Shown here in pieces: positions 54,669 to 63,287 of a DNA stretch of 64,000 nucleotides. Each line of letters opens with the position of its first letter. Within the stretch, counting starts at the first letter, position 1. Below the pieces are notes generated by a model. That model ran no database searches. It saw nothing but the letters and a program-made list of their open reading frames with translations, and was not told the DNA's origin. This DNA comes from an uncultured Prevotellaceae bacterium. GTDB lineage: Bacteria > Bacteroidota > Bacteroidia > Bacteroidales > Bacteroidaceae. A program made the position numbers and the translations under genes. The stretch covers positions 124,001-188,000 of the forward strand of contig OMRP01000003.1 of assembly GCA_900313615.1 (NCBI GenBank). Reading direction: 5' to 3'.

Positions 54669-55049
54669 TTATTTTTTGCGAGCATTTTTCGATGCCACGC
54701 TCAATGTGGCATGCGGTACGGCACGCAGACGTTCTTTGGGAATGAGCTCACCAGTAATGCGGTCGATGCCGTAGGTCTTGTTCTCGATGCGGATAAGAGC
54801 GGCTTCCAAACCCTGGATGAATTTTTGCTGGCGGGATGCTAACTGAATCAGCTCCTCTTTGCTTTGCGTAGCACTACCCTCTTCAAGTACCTTGTAAGTA
54901 GGTGACGTGTCATCAACATCATTGCCATCGGCATTCATCAGTTGTCGCATCATTTGGTTGTAATCCCGTTTGGCGAGTGCCAGTTTTTCGTTGATGATGG
55001 TACGGAATTCTTCCAACTCCTCATCACTGTAACGTGTTTTCTCAGCCAT
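54669..55049 (-). CDS. DksA/TraR-family protein lacking zinc-finger cysteines
   Basis: 126 residues. An N-terminal coiled-coil (about 8-40 and 58-92) with an acidic tip (NADGNDVDD, 39-47) and a C-terminal globular part YGIDRITGELIPKERLRAVPHATLS correspond to DksA. In DksA this end holds a four-cysteine zinc finger (YGxCxxCG...C..C); this protein contains no cysteine at all, so no zinc can be bound that way. DksA acts through the RNA polymerase secondary channel with ppGpp; the acidic tip suggests the polymerase interaction may persist. It lies between ileS (32 bases) and lspA (3 bases). Confidence 0.85.
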   Translation of the reverse strand: MAEKTRYSDEELEEFRTIINEKLALAKRDYNQMMRQLMNADGNDVDDTSPTYKVLEEGSATQSKEELIQLASRQQKFIQGLEAALIRIENKTYGIDRITGELIPKERLRAVPHATLSVASKNARKK

Positions 55050-55081
55050 AGTCGTTAAATTGTTTCTAATAATAATTGGGT

Positions 55082-58000
55082 TTATACTTTCTTTATGCTA
55101 ATATTCACTTTGAAATCATCGAAGTCCACTTCCACTCCGTCATTGGGTGCAAAAGTAATATTTTCGGCCAACACTTGCAGGGCTATATATTCCCCATATT
55201 CTCCTACAGCATTTTGCAGTTTGACATTATCTGAAATCACTACGCTGATACGATCAGTAATTTCCAGTCCTGTCTCCTTGCGTAAATTTTGTATGCGGTT
55301 GATGAGTTCACGAGCCATGCCTTCATTTAGGAGGTCATCCGTCAGTTCCACCTCAAGAGCTACAGTGAGGTTGCCTTCGTTGGCAACGAGCCAGCCTTTG
55401 ATGTCTTCGCTGATTATTTCCACATCTTCTGCAAGTACCTGAAGTGTCTGTCCTTCAACTTCAATGTTTATGGAACCGTTGTCTTGAAGCTCTGCAATTT
55501 GGTCTTGTGACAATTCTGCCATGGCCGCAGCAACACCTTTCATCAGTTTGCCGTATTTTTTTCCCATGGTACGGAAATTGCATTTCACCTTTCTCACAAG
55601 GATACCTGCACCCTCTACGAAGTTTAGTTCTTTCACGTTCACTTCTTTCTTAATCAGGTCTGCCATTGCTTCAATATGTTGGCGCTGCTTGTCGTCGATG
55701 GCGGGAACCATGATTTGCTGTAGCGGCTGACGTACTTTGATGTTCACCTTCCGTCGTAGGGCAAGGGTCATCGAAGTAATGTCCTGAGCCATCGTCATAC
55801 GTGCTTCCAATTCGGGGTCAATGAGACTTTCTTCCACCTCAGGGAATATATCTAGGTGCACACTATCCAACTTGCCGCCTAAATCACGATACAAACGGTC
55901 TGAATAGAATGGAGCAAAAGGTGCCAACAGTTTAGCAACGGTCATCAGGCAGGTGTGTAAGGTCAGGTATGCTGACCGCTTATCGTCACTCATCTCCTTG
56001 CCCCAGAAACGTTTCCTGTTAAGTCTGACATACCAGTTAGATAAATCGTTGTTTACGAAACTGTCTATCAGTCGTCCCGCCCTAGTTGGGTCATAGTTAT
56101 CCATTTCATAACGCACACCCTTGATAAGCGTATGCAAAGATGACATAATCCAACGGTCTATTTCCGGAACTTCAAAATTAGGAGCAAAAGAATTATCTCC
56201 TTGAGGATCAAAACCGTCGACATTGGCATAAAGAGCAAGGAAACTATAAGTATTGTATAGTGTTCCAAACAGCTTGCGGCGCACCTCATCAACACCATTG
56301 GGGTCGAATTTCAAGTTGTCCCATGGTTCGGAGTTCGTCATCATATAGAAACGCACGGCGTCAGCTCCATATTTCCCGATCATTTCAAAGGGATTGGTCA
56401 CATTGCCTTTGTGCTTGCTCATCTTGTCGCCTTTTGCATCCAATACAAGTCCCGTGGAAATCACATTTTTGAATGCGACGCTGTCGAAAACCATTGTAGC
56501 TATAGCGTGAAGCGTAAAGAACCATCCGCGTGTTTGGTCTACGCCCTCGTTGATGAAGTCAGCCGGGAAAGCCATACGTTTGTCTATGGCATCTTTATTT
56601 TCAAATGGATAATGCACTTGAGCGTATGGCATAGCGCCAGAGTCGAACCACACATCAATGAGGTCAGTCTCACGGCGCATGGGTTTGCCGGTGTCGCTCA
56701 CCAACACGATATTGTCAACATAAGGACGGTGCATGTCGATGCGTTCGTAGTTCGCCTGAGAGAAATCTCCAGGAATAAAACCCTTGTCTTTCAGGGGGTT
56801 CTCTTGCATGACACCAGCGGCTACGGCTTTCTCAATCTCTTTATAGAGTTGCTCCAAGCTGCCAATGCAAATTTCTTCGTCATCATCATTGCGCCAGATT
56901 GGCAATGGAGTACCCCAGAAACGACTACGGGAGAGATTCCAGTCGTTCAGATTCTCAAGCCAATTGCCGAAGCGTCCAGTACCTGTCGATTCCGGTTGCC
57001 AGTTGATGGTCTTGTTCAATTCGAACATACGTTCTTTTTTGGCCGTAGAACGAATGAACCAACTATCAAGAGGATAATAGAGCACCGGTTTGTCGGTACG
57101 CCAACAATGGGGGTAGTTATGAACATGTTTCTCAATGCGCAAGGCAGTTCCCTCCATCTTCATCTCCATGCAGAGCACAATATTGAGGTCTTCGGCTTTT
57201 TCCGCCGCTTTCTCATCATATTTGCCGTCAATGTTAAACTCCGGTTTATAGGCGTTTTTCACATAATCACCAGCATGGTTTCTATATGCTTCGATGTAGA
57301 CACATTTGTCGATGAAGTTCTTGTCCAATTCTTCGATGACATAATATTTGCCTTGCAGATCGACCATTGGACGGGTTTCGGCCTTTTTATTGATGAGGAA
57401 GAGAGCGGGAATGGCTGCATCCTTGGCCACTTTGGCATCGTCGGCACCAAATGTCGGGGCAATATGCACGATACCGGTACCGTCTTCAGTTGTGACATAA
57501 TCACCGGGTATGACTCGGAAAGCGCAATCAGCCATCTCAACAAACTGCTCTTTGCCGTTTTCACTAGTGAACACCTTTTCAGGATGTGCTTCAGCATACT
57601 CTGTCACATACTTGGGAGCATGGGCATCTACCTTTTGGCATGGTTTCACCCATGGCATTAGTTGACGGTAATGTAAACCAACCAGGTCGGTTCCCGCATA
57701 TTCACCGATGATACGGAAAGGCACTACTTTGTCACCGTGCTTATAATCCTCTAATGCTTTTTCCGCACCCTCTGGCTTGAAATAGGCGCCGACAAGTTCC
57801 TTCGCCATGACAAGGGTGATGGGCTCGTCGTTGTAGGCATTATATGTTTGGATGGCCACATACTCGATTTTAGGGCCTACGCAAAGTGCGGTATTAGAAG
57901 GCAAAGTCCATGGGGTGGTTGTCCATGCGGCGAAATAAGGCTTGCCCCATTTGGTCCATTCTTCTTTAGGATCTAGGGACAGGAAAAGCGCAGTAGCGGT

Positions 58001-58639
58001 TGTGTCCTTCACGTCACGGTAGCAGCCAGGTTGGTTCAACTCATGGCTCGAAAGTCCTGTGCCTGCCGCTGGTGAGTATGGTTGTATGGTATATCCTTTA
58101 TACAACAAACCTTTGTCGTATAACTGCTTCAAGAGCCACCAGAGAGTCTCGATATATTTATTGTCATATGTGATATAGGGATGGTCTAGGTCTACAAAAT
58201 ATCCCATCTTCTCAGTGAGGTCACGCCATTCTGCAGTGAATTTCATCACATTTTCACGGCAACGGCTGTTGTATTCCTCTACTGAGATATATTTCTCGGA
58301 TTCTTTGTTGTCGATGTCGGCTTTGGTGATGCCCAACTCTTTCTCCACACTCAGTTCCACAGGCAATCCGTGAGTATCCCAACCAGCCTTACGATGGACC
58401 TGGAAACCACGCATCGTCTTATAACGGTTGAAGGTGTCTTTGATGCTGCGTGCCAGCACATGATGGATGCCAGGATGTCCATTTGCCGAAGGAGGACCTT
58501 CGAAGAAAACAAACTGAGGACACCCCTCGCGCTCAGATATCGAACGCAGGAAGATGTTATTTTCGTTCCACTTATTGAGAATTTCTTCATTGACAGCAGT
58601 CAGGTTCAGACCACCGTATTCGGCAAATTTCTTAGCCAT
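55082..58639 (-). CDS. ileS: Isoleucyl-tRNA synthetase
   Basis: Class I synthetase charging tRNA-Ile; 1185 residues, much longer than E. coli IleS (938). The HIGH-type motif is HPGIHH at 55-60 and the KMSKS-type motif is KMSKHKGN near 735-742. The editing CP1 domain lies between (about 200-410, with GTGIVHIAPTFG). The C-terminal anticodon region is extended, as in the longer IleS types of Bacteroidetes and some other phyla. No tRNA-like or T-box leader is visible in the roughly 45-base mRNA leader. It heads an apparent eight-gene operon. Confidence 0.96.
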   Translation of the reverse strand: MAKKFAEYGGLNLTAVNEEILNKWNENNIFLRSISEREGCPQFVFFEGPPSANGHPGIHHVLARSIKDTFNRYKTMRGFQVHRKAGWDTHGLPVELSVEKELGITKADIDNKESEKYISVEEYNSRCRENVMKFTAEWRDLTEKMGYFVDLDHPYITYDNKYIETLWWLLKQLYDKGLLYKGYTIQPYSPAAGTGLSSHELNQPGCYRDVKDTTATALFLSLDPKEEWTKWGKPYFAAWTTTPWTLPSNTALCVGPKIEYVAIQTYNAYNDEPITLVMAKELVGAYFKPEGAEKALEDYKHGDKVVPFRIIGEYAGTDLVGLHYRQLMPWVKPCQKVDAHAPKYVTEYAEAHPEKVFTSENGKEQFVEMADCAFRVIPGDYVTTEDGTGIVHIAPTFGADDAKVAKDAAIPALFLINKKAETRPMVDLQGKYYVIEELDKNFIDKCVYIEAYRNHAGDYVKNAYKPEFNIDGKYDEKAAEKAEDLNIVLCMEMKMEGTALRIEKHVHNYPHCWRTDKPVLYYPLDSWFIRSTAKKERMFELNKTINWQPESTGTGRFGNWLENLNDWNLSRSRFWGTPLPIWRNDDDEEICIGSLEQLYKEIEKAVAAGVMQENPLKDKGFIPGDFSQANYERIDMHRPYVDNIVLVSDTGKPMRRETDLIDVWFDSGAMPYAQVHYPFENKDAIDKRMAFPADFINEGVDQTRGWFFTLHAIATMVFDSVAFKNVISTGLVLDAKGDKMSKHKGNVTNPFEMIGKYGADAVRFYMMTNSEPWDNLKFDPNGVDEVRRKLFGTLYNTYSFLALYANVDGFDPQGDNSFAPNFEVPEIDRWIMSSLHTLIKGVRYEMDNYDPTRAGRLIDSFVNNDLSNWYVRLNRKRFWGKEMSDDKRSAYLTLHTCLMTVAKLLAPFAPFYSDRLYRDLGGKLDSVHLDIFPEVEESLIDPELEARMTMAQDITSMTLALRRKVNIKVRQPLQQIMVPAIDDKQRQHIEAMADLIKKEVNVKELNFVEGAGILVRKVKCNFRTMGKKYGKLMKGVAAAMAELSQDQIAELQDNGSINIEVEGQTLQVLAEDVEIISEDIKGWLVANEGNLTVALEVELTDDLLNEGMARELINRIQNLRKETGLEITDRISVVISDNVKLQNAVGEYGEYIALQVLAENITFAPNDGVEVDFDDFKVNISIKKV

Positions 58640-58690
58640 TTCTTTCGTTGGAATTTTGTTGTTTATATTGTATCTGTATCAATTAAGGTG

Positions 58691-58698
58691 CAAAGATA
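58691..58698 (-). promoter_or_regulatory. -7 element of the ileS operon promoter
   Basis: TATCTTTG on the minus strand, predicted start near 58685, leader about 45 bases. The -33 region lacks a clear TTTG at the right distance. Confidence 0.55.
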
Positions 58699-58774
58699 GA
58701 CAAAAATTCCGACAATAGCATTTTTAATCTTAAAAAAACAACATTCTAAGAACAAAAAAAACTTATTAATGCGA

Positions 58775-58809
58775 ATAAGCCAAATACCATTGGCGGGTAT
58801 TTGGCTTAT
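58775..58809 (-). terminator. Terminator after serB
   Basis: A perfect 14-base-pair stem (58775-58788 with 58796-58809; core AAGCCAAATACC) and a 7-base loop, 23 bases past the serB stop. On the minus strand a run of eight T follows about 12 bases later. Confidence 0.8.
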
Positions 58810-58832
58810 CATTAACTTCTCATTCCTAAAGG

Positions 58833-60056
58833 CTAACTGTCAATATAGCTGTCTTTGAATCCAAGGAAATAGAGTACACCATCAAGACCGATGGTGTTGA
58901 TGGATTGTTTGGCGGTTGCCACGACTCGTGGTTTGGCGTGGAAAGCGATGCCTAGTCCTGCTTGAGAAATCATGGGTAGGTCATTGGCGCCATCGCCCAC
59001 TGCGATAGTCTGCGCCAGATTTACTTTCTCCACTTGGGCGATAAGTTTGAGCAATTCCGCCTTACGATGGCCGTCAACAATTTCACCCACATAACGACCC
59101 GTGAGTTTTCCATCGTCATCCACCTCTAACTCATTGGCGTACATATAATCGATGCCATAGCGACGTTGCAGCTGTTCACCAAAGAACGTGAACCCTCCGC
59201 TAAGAATGGCAATCTTGTAACCACAACGCTTAAGTACCATCATCAGGCGATCAACGCCTTCTGTAACAGGTAGATGGTCCGCGATGTCTTGCATCACACT
59301 CACATCAAGTCCTTTGAGCAATGCCACACGAAGAGTAAAGCTCTCCTTGAAGTCTATCTCCCCACGCATGGCACTTTCCGTAATGGCTTTTACCTCATCG
59401 CCCACTCCTGCACGAATAGCCAATTCATCGATACATTCCGTTTGGATGAGTGTGGAGTCCATATCGAAACATATTAGGCGACGCATACGACGGAACATAT
59501 CGTCACGTTGGAACGAAAAGTCAAATTCCATGTCTGATGCCAATCGCATAAGCTCTGCTTGCATAGCGGAACGGTCGGCTGGCGTACCTCTTAATGAAAA
59601 TTCGATGCAAGCCCTGACGTTTCGCTCGGGATGCAGTAGGCTCGGTCGTCCCGTCAAACGCAGTATTGAATCGATGTTCAGTCCTTGAGATGCAATGACT
59701 TTCGTAGCAGCTTCAATTTGGCGTGCCGAGAGGCTCCTACCGATAATGGTGAGAATATATCGATGTTTTCCTTGTTGCCCCACCCACTGCTCGTATTCGA
59801 CGTCTGTGATGGGTGAGAAGCCGATGTTCACGCCCAATTCCGTGGCCTTGAAGAGCAAATCTTTCATCACCTGCCCCGAGTGCATCTCGTCCATACGAAT
59901 AAGAATGCCCAAGGTAAGGGTGCTATGTATGTCGGCCTGTCCGATGTCAAGCACCTTGGCATCGTATTTGGCCAGAATAGACATGATGGAGGCGGTCAGT
60001 CCCGGACGGTCCTGTCCGGAGATTCGCACGAGGATTTGTTCTTCTTTGGTGGACAT
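58833..60056 (-). CDS. serB: Phosphoserine phosphatase with two ACT domains
   Basis: Last step of serine synthesis. 407 residues from the ATG at 60056 (MSTKEEQ); a TTG four codons upstream is possible. Residues about 1-180 hold two ACT domains (ILVRISGQDRPGLTASI, and YILTIIGRSLSARQIEAA), which usually bind amino acids. The HAD phosphatase follows, with nucleophile Asp198 in DMDST, SGGF near 290, and VGDGANDLPM. E. coli SerB has 322 residues; longer forms with tandem ACT domains occur in Bacteroidetes and mycobacteria. It starts 21 bases after the outer-membrane protein gene and probably shares its transcript. Confidence 0.93.
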   Translation of the reverse strand: MSTKEEQILVRISGQDRPGLTASIMSILAKYDAKVLDIGQADIHSTLTLGILIRMDEMHSGQVMKDLLFKATELGVNIGFSPITDVEYEQWVGQQGKHRYILTIIGRSLSARQIEAATKVIASQGLNIDSILRLTGRPSLLHPERNVRACIEFSLRGTPADRSAMQAELMRLASDMEFDFSFQRDDMFRRMRRLICFDMDSTLIQTECIDELAIRAGVGDEVKAITESAMRGEIDFKESFTLRVALLKGLDVSVMQDIADHLPVTEGVDRLMMVLKRCGYKIAILSGGFTFFGEQLQRRYGIDYMYANELEVDDDGKLTGRYVGEIVDGHRKAELLKLIAQVEKVNLAQTIAVGDGANDLPMISQAGLGIAFHAKPRVVATAKQSINTIGLDGVLYFLGFKDSYIDS

Positions 60057-60077
60057 GTCTTTTGTCAATTATTAGTT

Positions 60078-60785
60078 TTAAAATACGTATGCAGCTTTCA
60101 GGCCGATGGTGTGGACTTGTATTTCCAGTGGAGGAATGGCATTGAAGCCATATTCGAGCGATAGGCGAAGGTCATGGCCGTCAAGGTTCATGTTCACACC
60201 GCCACCGAGGAAGAGGCCAAAGCCCAGCATATCAGAACCTTTTTTGTCGAAGGCGGGCTTGCCAATCCAATATTCTGGGCCGATGTTCTTGGAGTCGAAG
60301 CCGACAAGATAGTTGCCATTGATGCCACCATAAACAAATGGAGTGTACTTCTTTGACCTGTCAAAAATGTAGTTCACCCCGAAACGCAACTGCAACTGTC
60401 CGTATTTTACCTCTTGGTTGTCTTTTGAGTAGGATTGGTAACCAAAATTAAGCATACCCATAAAGGAAAGGTCAGGGTTTCGTAGTAACTGCATCTCCGT
60501 GCCGAGACCAAACGATGGTTCGATGGAGCTGAAATTGATTGTTTTTTCCTTGGTGATGCTTGGGTCGTTCGGGTCCGTTGTTAATCCAAGGGCGGCAAAA
60601 GCCGCTCCCACCTCAGCGCGGAATCGGAACTTTACCGATGGCCCATCACCAGGAGCTAGTATCGATGTTTCAGACACGACATTATCAGAAGAAACAACCT
60701 CTTCACCAGGATTTACACCTGCCTGTACCGTCTGCACCATGGCCATGCCCATGATTGCCAACGCGAATTTAAACATCTTTTTCAT
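60078..60785 (-). CDS. Outer-membrane beta-barrel protein (OmpW/OprF-like fold)
   Basis: 235 residues from ATG 60785 (MKKMFKFALAI), with a signal peptide ending VQA. The mature chain alternates beta strands and ends with an aromatic terminal strand (IGLKAAYVF), the mark of an outer-membrane barrel, probably of eight strands. Segments such as LRFGVNYIFDRSKKYTPFVYGG and GLFLGGGVNMNL (in part) are typical of the outer-membrane beta-barrel group of Bacteroidetes porin-like proteins. Function unknown. It has its own promoter and likely reads through into serB. Confidence 0.8.
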   Translation of the reverse strand: MKKMFKFALAIMGMAMVQTVQAGVNPGEEVVSSDNVVSETSILAPGDGPSVKFRFRAEVGAAFAALGLTTDPNDPSITKEKTINFSSIEPSFGLGTEMQLLRNPDLSFMGMLNFGYQSYSKDNQEVKYGQLQLRFGVNYIFDRSKKYTPFVYGGINGNYLVGFDSKNIGPEYWIGKPAFDKKGSDMLGFGLFLGGGVNMNLDGHDLRLSLEYGFNAIPPLEIQVHTIGLKAAYVF

Positions 60786-60815
60786 ATTTTTGTTTATTTT
60801 ATTAAAAATATGCTG

Positions 60816-60846
60816 CAAAGATATAATTTATTTTTAAATATACAAG
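60816..60846 (-). promoter_or_regulatory. Promoter of the outer-membrane protein gene and serB
   Basis: Minus strand CTTG (60843-60846), 19-base spacer, TATCTTTG (60816-60823). Predicted start near 60810, about 25 bases before the ATG at 60785. Confidence 0.7.
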
Positions 60847-60850
60847 AAAT

Positions 60851-63226
60851 TCAGCCGATTATTTTGAAACGGGCAAATTTAATGAGAAGCTGTTTGGTAC
60901 CAATGTGGTCGAAATCAACGGTTATTTTGGCATTGTCGCCATTTCCTTCAACGCGCAGCACCTTACCTTTTCCAAAACGGAAGTGCTCGATGATGTTGCC
61001 TTCCTTTACTTCCACGTTGGTCGTATTAATTGTCGTACTATTTGCGGGGTTGCTTGTCACCTTGACAAAACCAGGAGGAGGTGTCGTCAGTTTGGGCTTG
61101 GGGTCGGCGCGGAATTGGTTGGCCACAGGATTGGCATTTTGCCAACGTGAATAGCGATTGGTGTTGGGATGGTTGTCTGGTCCCCATGGCTCGGCTGCAT
61201 CATGACGAAGATCGGCAAGGTATGCCTTGCGAGTGGCAGAATAATCTTTCCGCTTCACTGGCAATCCTTCCACCACTTTGTCAATCAAGTCGTCATCGAT
61301 ATCACGAAGGAATCGGCTGGGCACAAAGAATTCTGCCTTTCCATAACGGTAGCGGTTTCTGGCACTGGTGAGGATACATTTGCGCTCTGCCCTGGTGATG
61401 GCAACATAGAGCAGGCGCCGTTCCTCTTCCATCTCCCGCGCACTATCCATTGACATTTGACTTGGGAAAATATTCTCATCCAATCCCACAACAAATACAT
61501 AGGGGAACTCCAACCCTTTTGCACTGTGAACCGTCATGAGTGACACTTTCACTTGCTCATCGTCATTGCTGTCAAGGTCGGTGAGGAGTGCCACTTCTTG
61601 CAGAAAGTCCGTTAGCTGAACGTCATCACCCATTCCTTCTTCTTGCCGGTTGTCAACAAACTCACTCATCGAATTAAGCAGTTCCTGAAGGTTTTCCTGT
61701 CGCGCCATCCCCTCCACGGTGTTGTCACCCATAATCTCTTTAGATATGCCGGAAAGGTTTAGTATCTGTTTCCCCACCTCCTCCACATTTTCAGTCTGGG
61801 CTGTCTGTATGAACCCTTTAATCAGGTTGCAAAAACCGATTATTTTCTGCAATGTTCCTTTGTTTACATTCTGAAGGTACTGCTCAGCGTTATCAGCGAC
61901 AGTCCACAGACTGACATTATTCAATTGAGCTTGACTGATAATTTTGTCGAGTGTAGTGTTTCCTATTCCACGTGCAGGATAATTGATGATACGACGGAAA
62001 GCCTCCTCGTCGTCAGGATTGGCCACCAAGCGCATATAAGCAATTACATCTTTTATTTCCTTACGTTGATAGAAACTCAGTCCACCATAGATACGGTAAG
62101 GTATGCTGAGCTTACGCATCTGTTCTTCAAACTTACGACTCTGAGCATGTGTACGGTAAAGAACAGCAAAATCGTCGTACTCAGCTTTTTCCTTCCGCAT
62201 GATGGTTTTAAGATCTCGACATACGAGCAAAGCCTCTTCGTCATCACTCACGCATTCATGGTAAATGATGTTGCTGCCCACATCGTTATTGCTGTATACA
62301 TCTTTCTTAATCTGCCGTTCGTTATGGCGTATCAGACTGTTGGCCGCTTGAACGATACGTTGTGTGGAACGATAATTGCGTTCAAGTTTGAATAGACGGC
62401 ATTCAGGATAATGCTTTTGAAAGTCAAGCATGTTGTCTAGATTTGCCCCTCTGAACGCATAGATACTCTGCGCATCGTCGCCCACCACGCATAATCGTTG
62501 GTTTTCTTTTGTCAGTTGCCATACGATGGCCTGTTGTGCATAGTTAGTATCTTGGTATTCATCAACAAGAACAAATTGGAAGCGTTCTACATAGCGTTGA
62601 CGAATATCCTCATGGTCATGGAATAGCTTGTAGGTGAGTAACAATAAGTCATCGAAATCCATGGCATTGGCTTGTCTGCATCGTGCCGTATACGCTGTGA
62701 ATATGGCATGGGTCTGTGGCATTCGCATACTTTTGTCGCGTTCCATCAACGAGGCATGCTGTGGATAGGAAACATCATCAATAAGATGGTTCTTGGCTAA
62801 CGATATGCTGTTGTGCACACTCGCGGGTTTATACACTTTATCGTCAAGCTTCATCTCTTTAATGATGCTCTTGATGAGCGACCGTGAATCCGACTCGTCG
62901 TAAATGGTGAAACCAGGGGTGAAACCGATGTGCTGACATTCATAACGAAGAATACGGAGGAAGATGGAATGGAAGGTACCCATCTGCAAGTATTTGGCAT
63001 TCTCGTCACCCACCAGCTGCCCTATCCTACTCTTCATTTCACGGGCAGCTTTGTTCGTGAAAGTGAGTGCGAGGATGCTCCATGGGTTGTACCCCTGCTG
63101 GAGCAAATACGCTATTTTGTAAGTGAGCACACGTGTCTTTCCTGAACCAGCACCCGCTATGACGAGTGAAGGGCCGTCAAGATATTCTACTGCAGCACGT
63201 TGACTATCGTTGAGTTGACTTAGCAT
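60851..63226 (-). CDS. UvrD/PcrA-type superfamily 1 DNA helicase
   Basis: 791 residues with all SF1A helicase motifs: Q motif LNDSQRAAVE (5-14), Walker A GAGSGKTR (26-33), motif Ia LTFTNKAAREM, Walker B VDEYQDTN, motif III VVGDDAQSIYAFRGA, motif IV LERNYRST, motif V VHSAKGLEFPYVFV and motif VI LYVAITRAERK. A small C-terminal Tudor-like domain (about 745-791, FRFGKGKVLRVEG) is the RNA-polymerase-binding element of PcrA/UvrD. It unwinds DNA 3'-5' in repair and clears roadblocks. It follows the CHAT-domain gene by 61 bases. Confidence 0.94.
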   Translation of the reverse strand: MLSQLNDSQRAAVEYLDGPSLVIAGAGSGKTRVLTYKIAYLLQQGYNPWSILALTFTNKAAREMKSRIGQLVGDENAKYLQMGTFHSIFLRILRYECQHIGFTPGFTIYDESDSRSLIKSIIKEMKLDDKVYKPASVHNSISLAKNHLIDDVSYPQHASLMERDKSMRMPQTHAIFTAYTARCRQANAMDFDDLLLLTYKLFHDHEDIRQRYVERFQFVLVDEYQDTNYAQQAIVWQLTKENQRLCVVGDDAQSIYAFRGANLDNMLDFQKHYPECRLFKLERNYRSTQRIVQAANSLIRHNERQIKKDVYSNNDVGSNIIYHECVSDDEEALLVCRDLKTIMRKEKAEYDDFAVLYRTHAQSRKFEEQMRKLSIPYRIYGGLSFYQRKEIKDVIAYMRLVANPDDEEAFRRIINYPARGIGNTTLDKIISQAQLNNVSLWTVADNAEQYLQNVNKGTLQKIIGFCNLIKGFIQTAQTENVEEVGKQILNLSGISKEIMGDNTVEGMARQENLQELLNSMSEFVDNRQEEGMGDDVQLTDFLQEVALLTDLDSNDDEQVKVSLMTVHSAKGLEFPYVFVVGLDENIFPSQMSMDSAREMEEERRLLYVAITRAERKCILTSARNRYRYGKAEFFVPSRFLRDIDDDLIDKVVEGLPVKRKDYSATRKAYLADLRHDAAEPWGPDNHPNTNRYSRWQNANPVANQFRADPKPKLTTPPPGFVKVTSNPANSTTINTTNVEVKEGNIIEHFRFGKGKVLRVEGNGDNAKITVDFDHIGTKQLLIKFARFKIIG

Positions 63227-63287
63227 TTGGACGATGATAGGTAATTCTATAGTTTGGGAACTAATTGGCTAACTTCAATGTAAAGTT

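Noticed and set aside
56411-57661. A 416-codon open frame on the plus strand opposite ileS
   Set aside because: It is antisense to a clear synthetase gene, has no promoter, no family resemblance and biased composition typical of a shadow frame.
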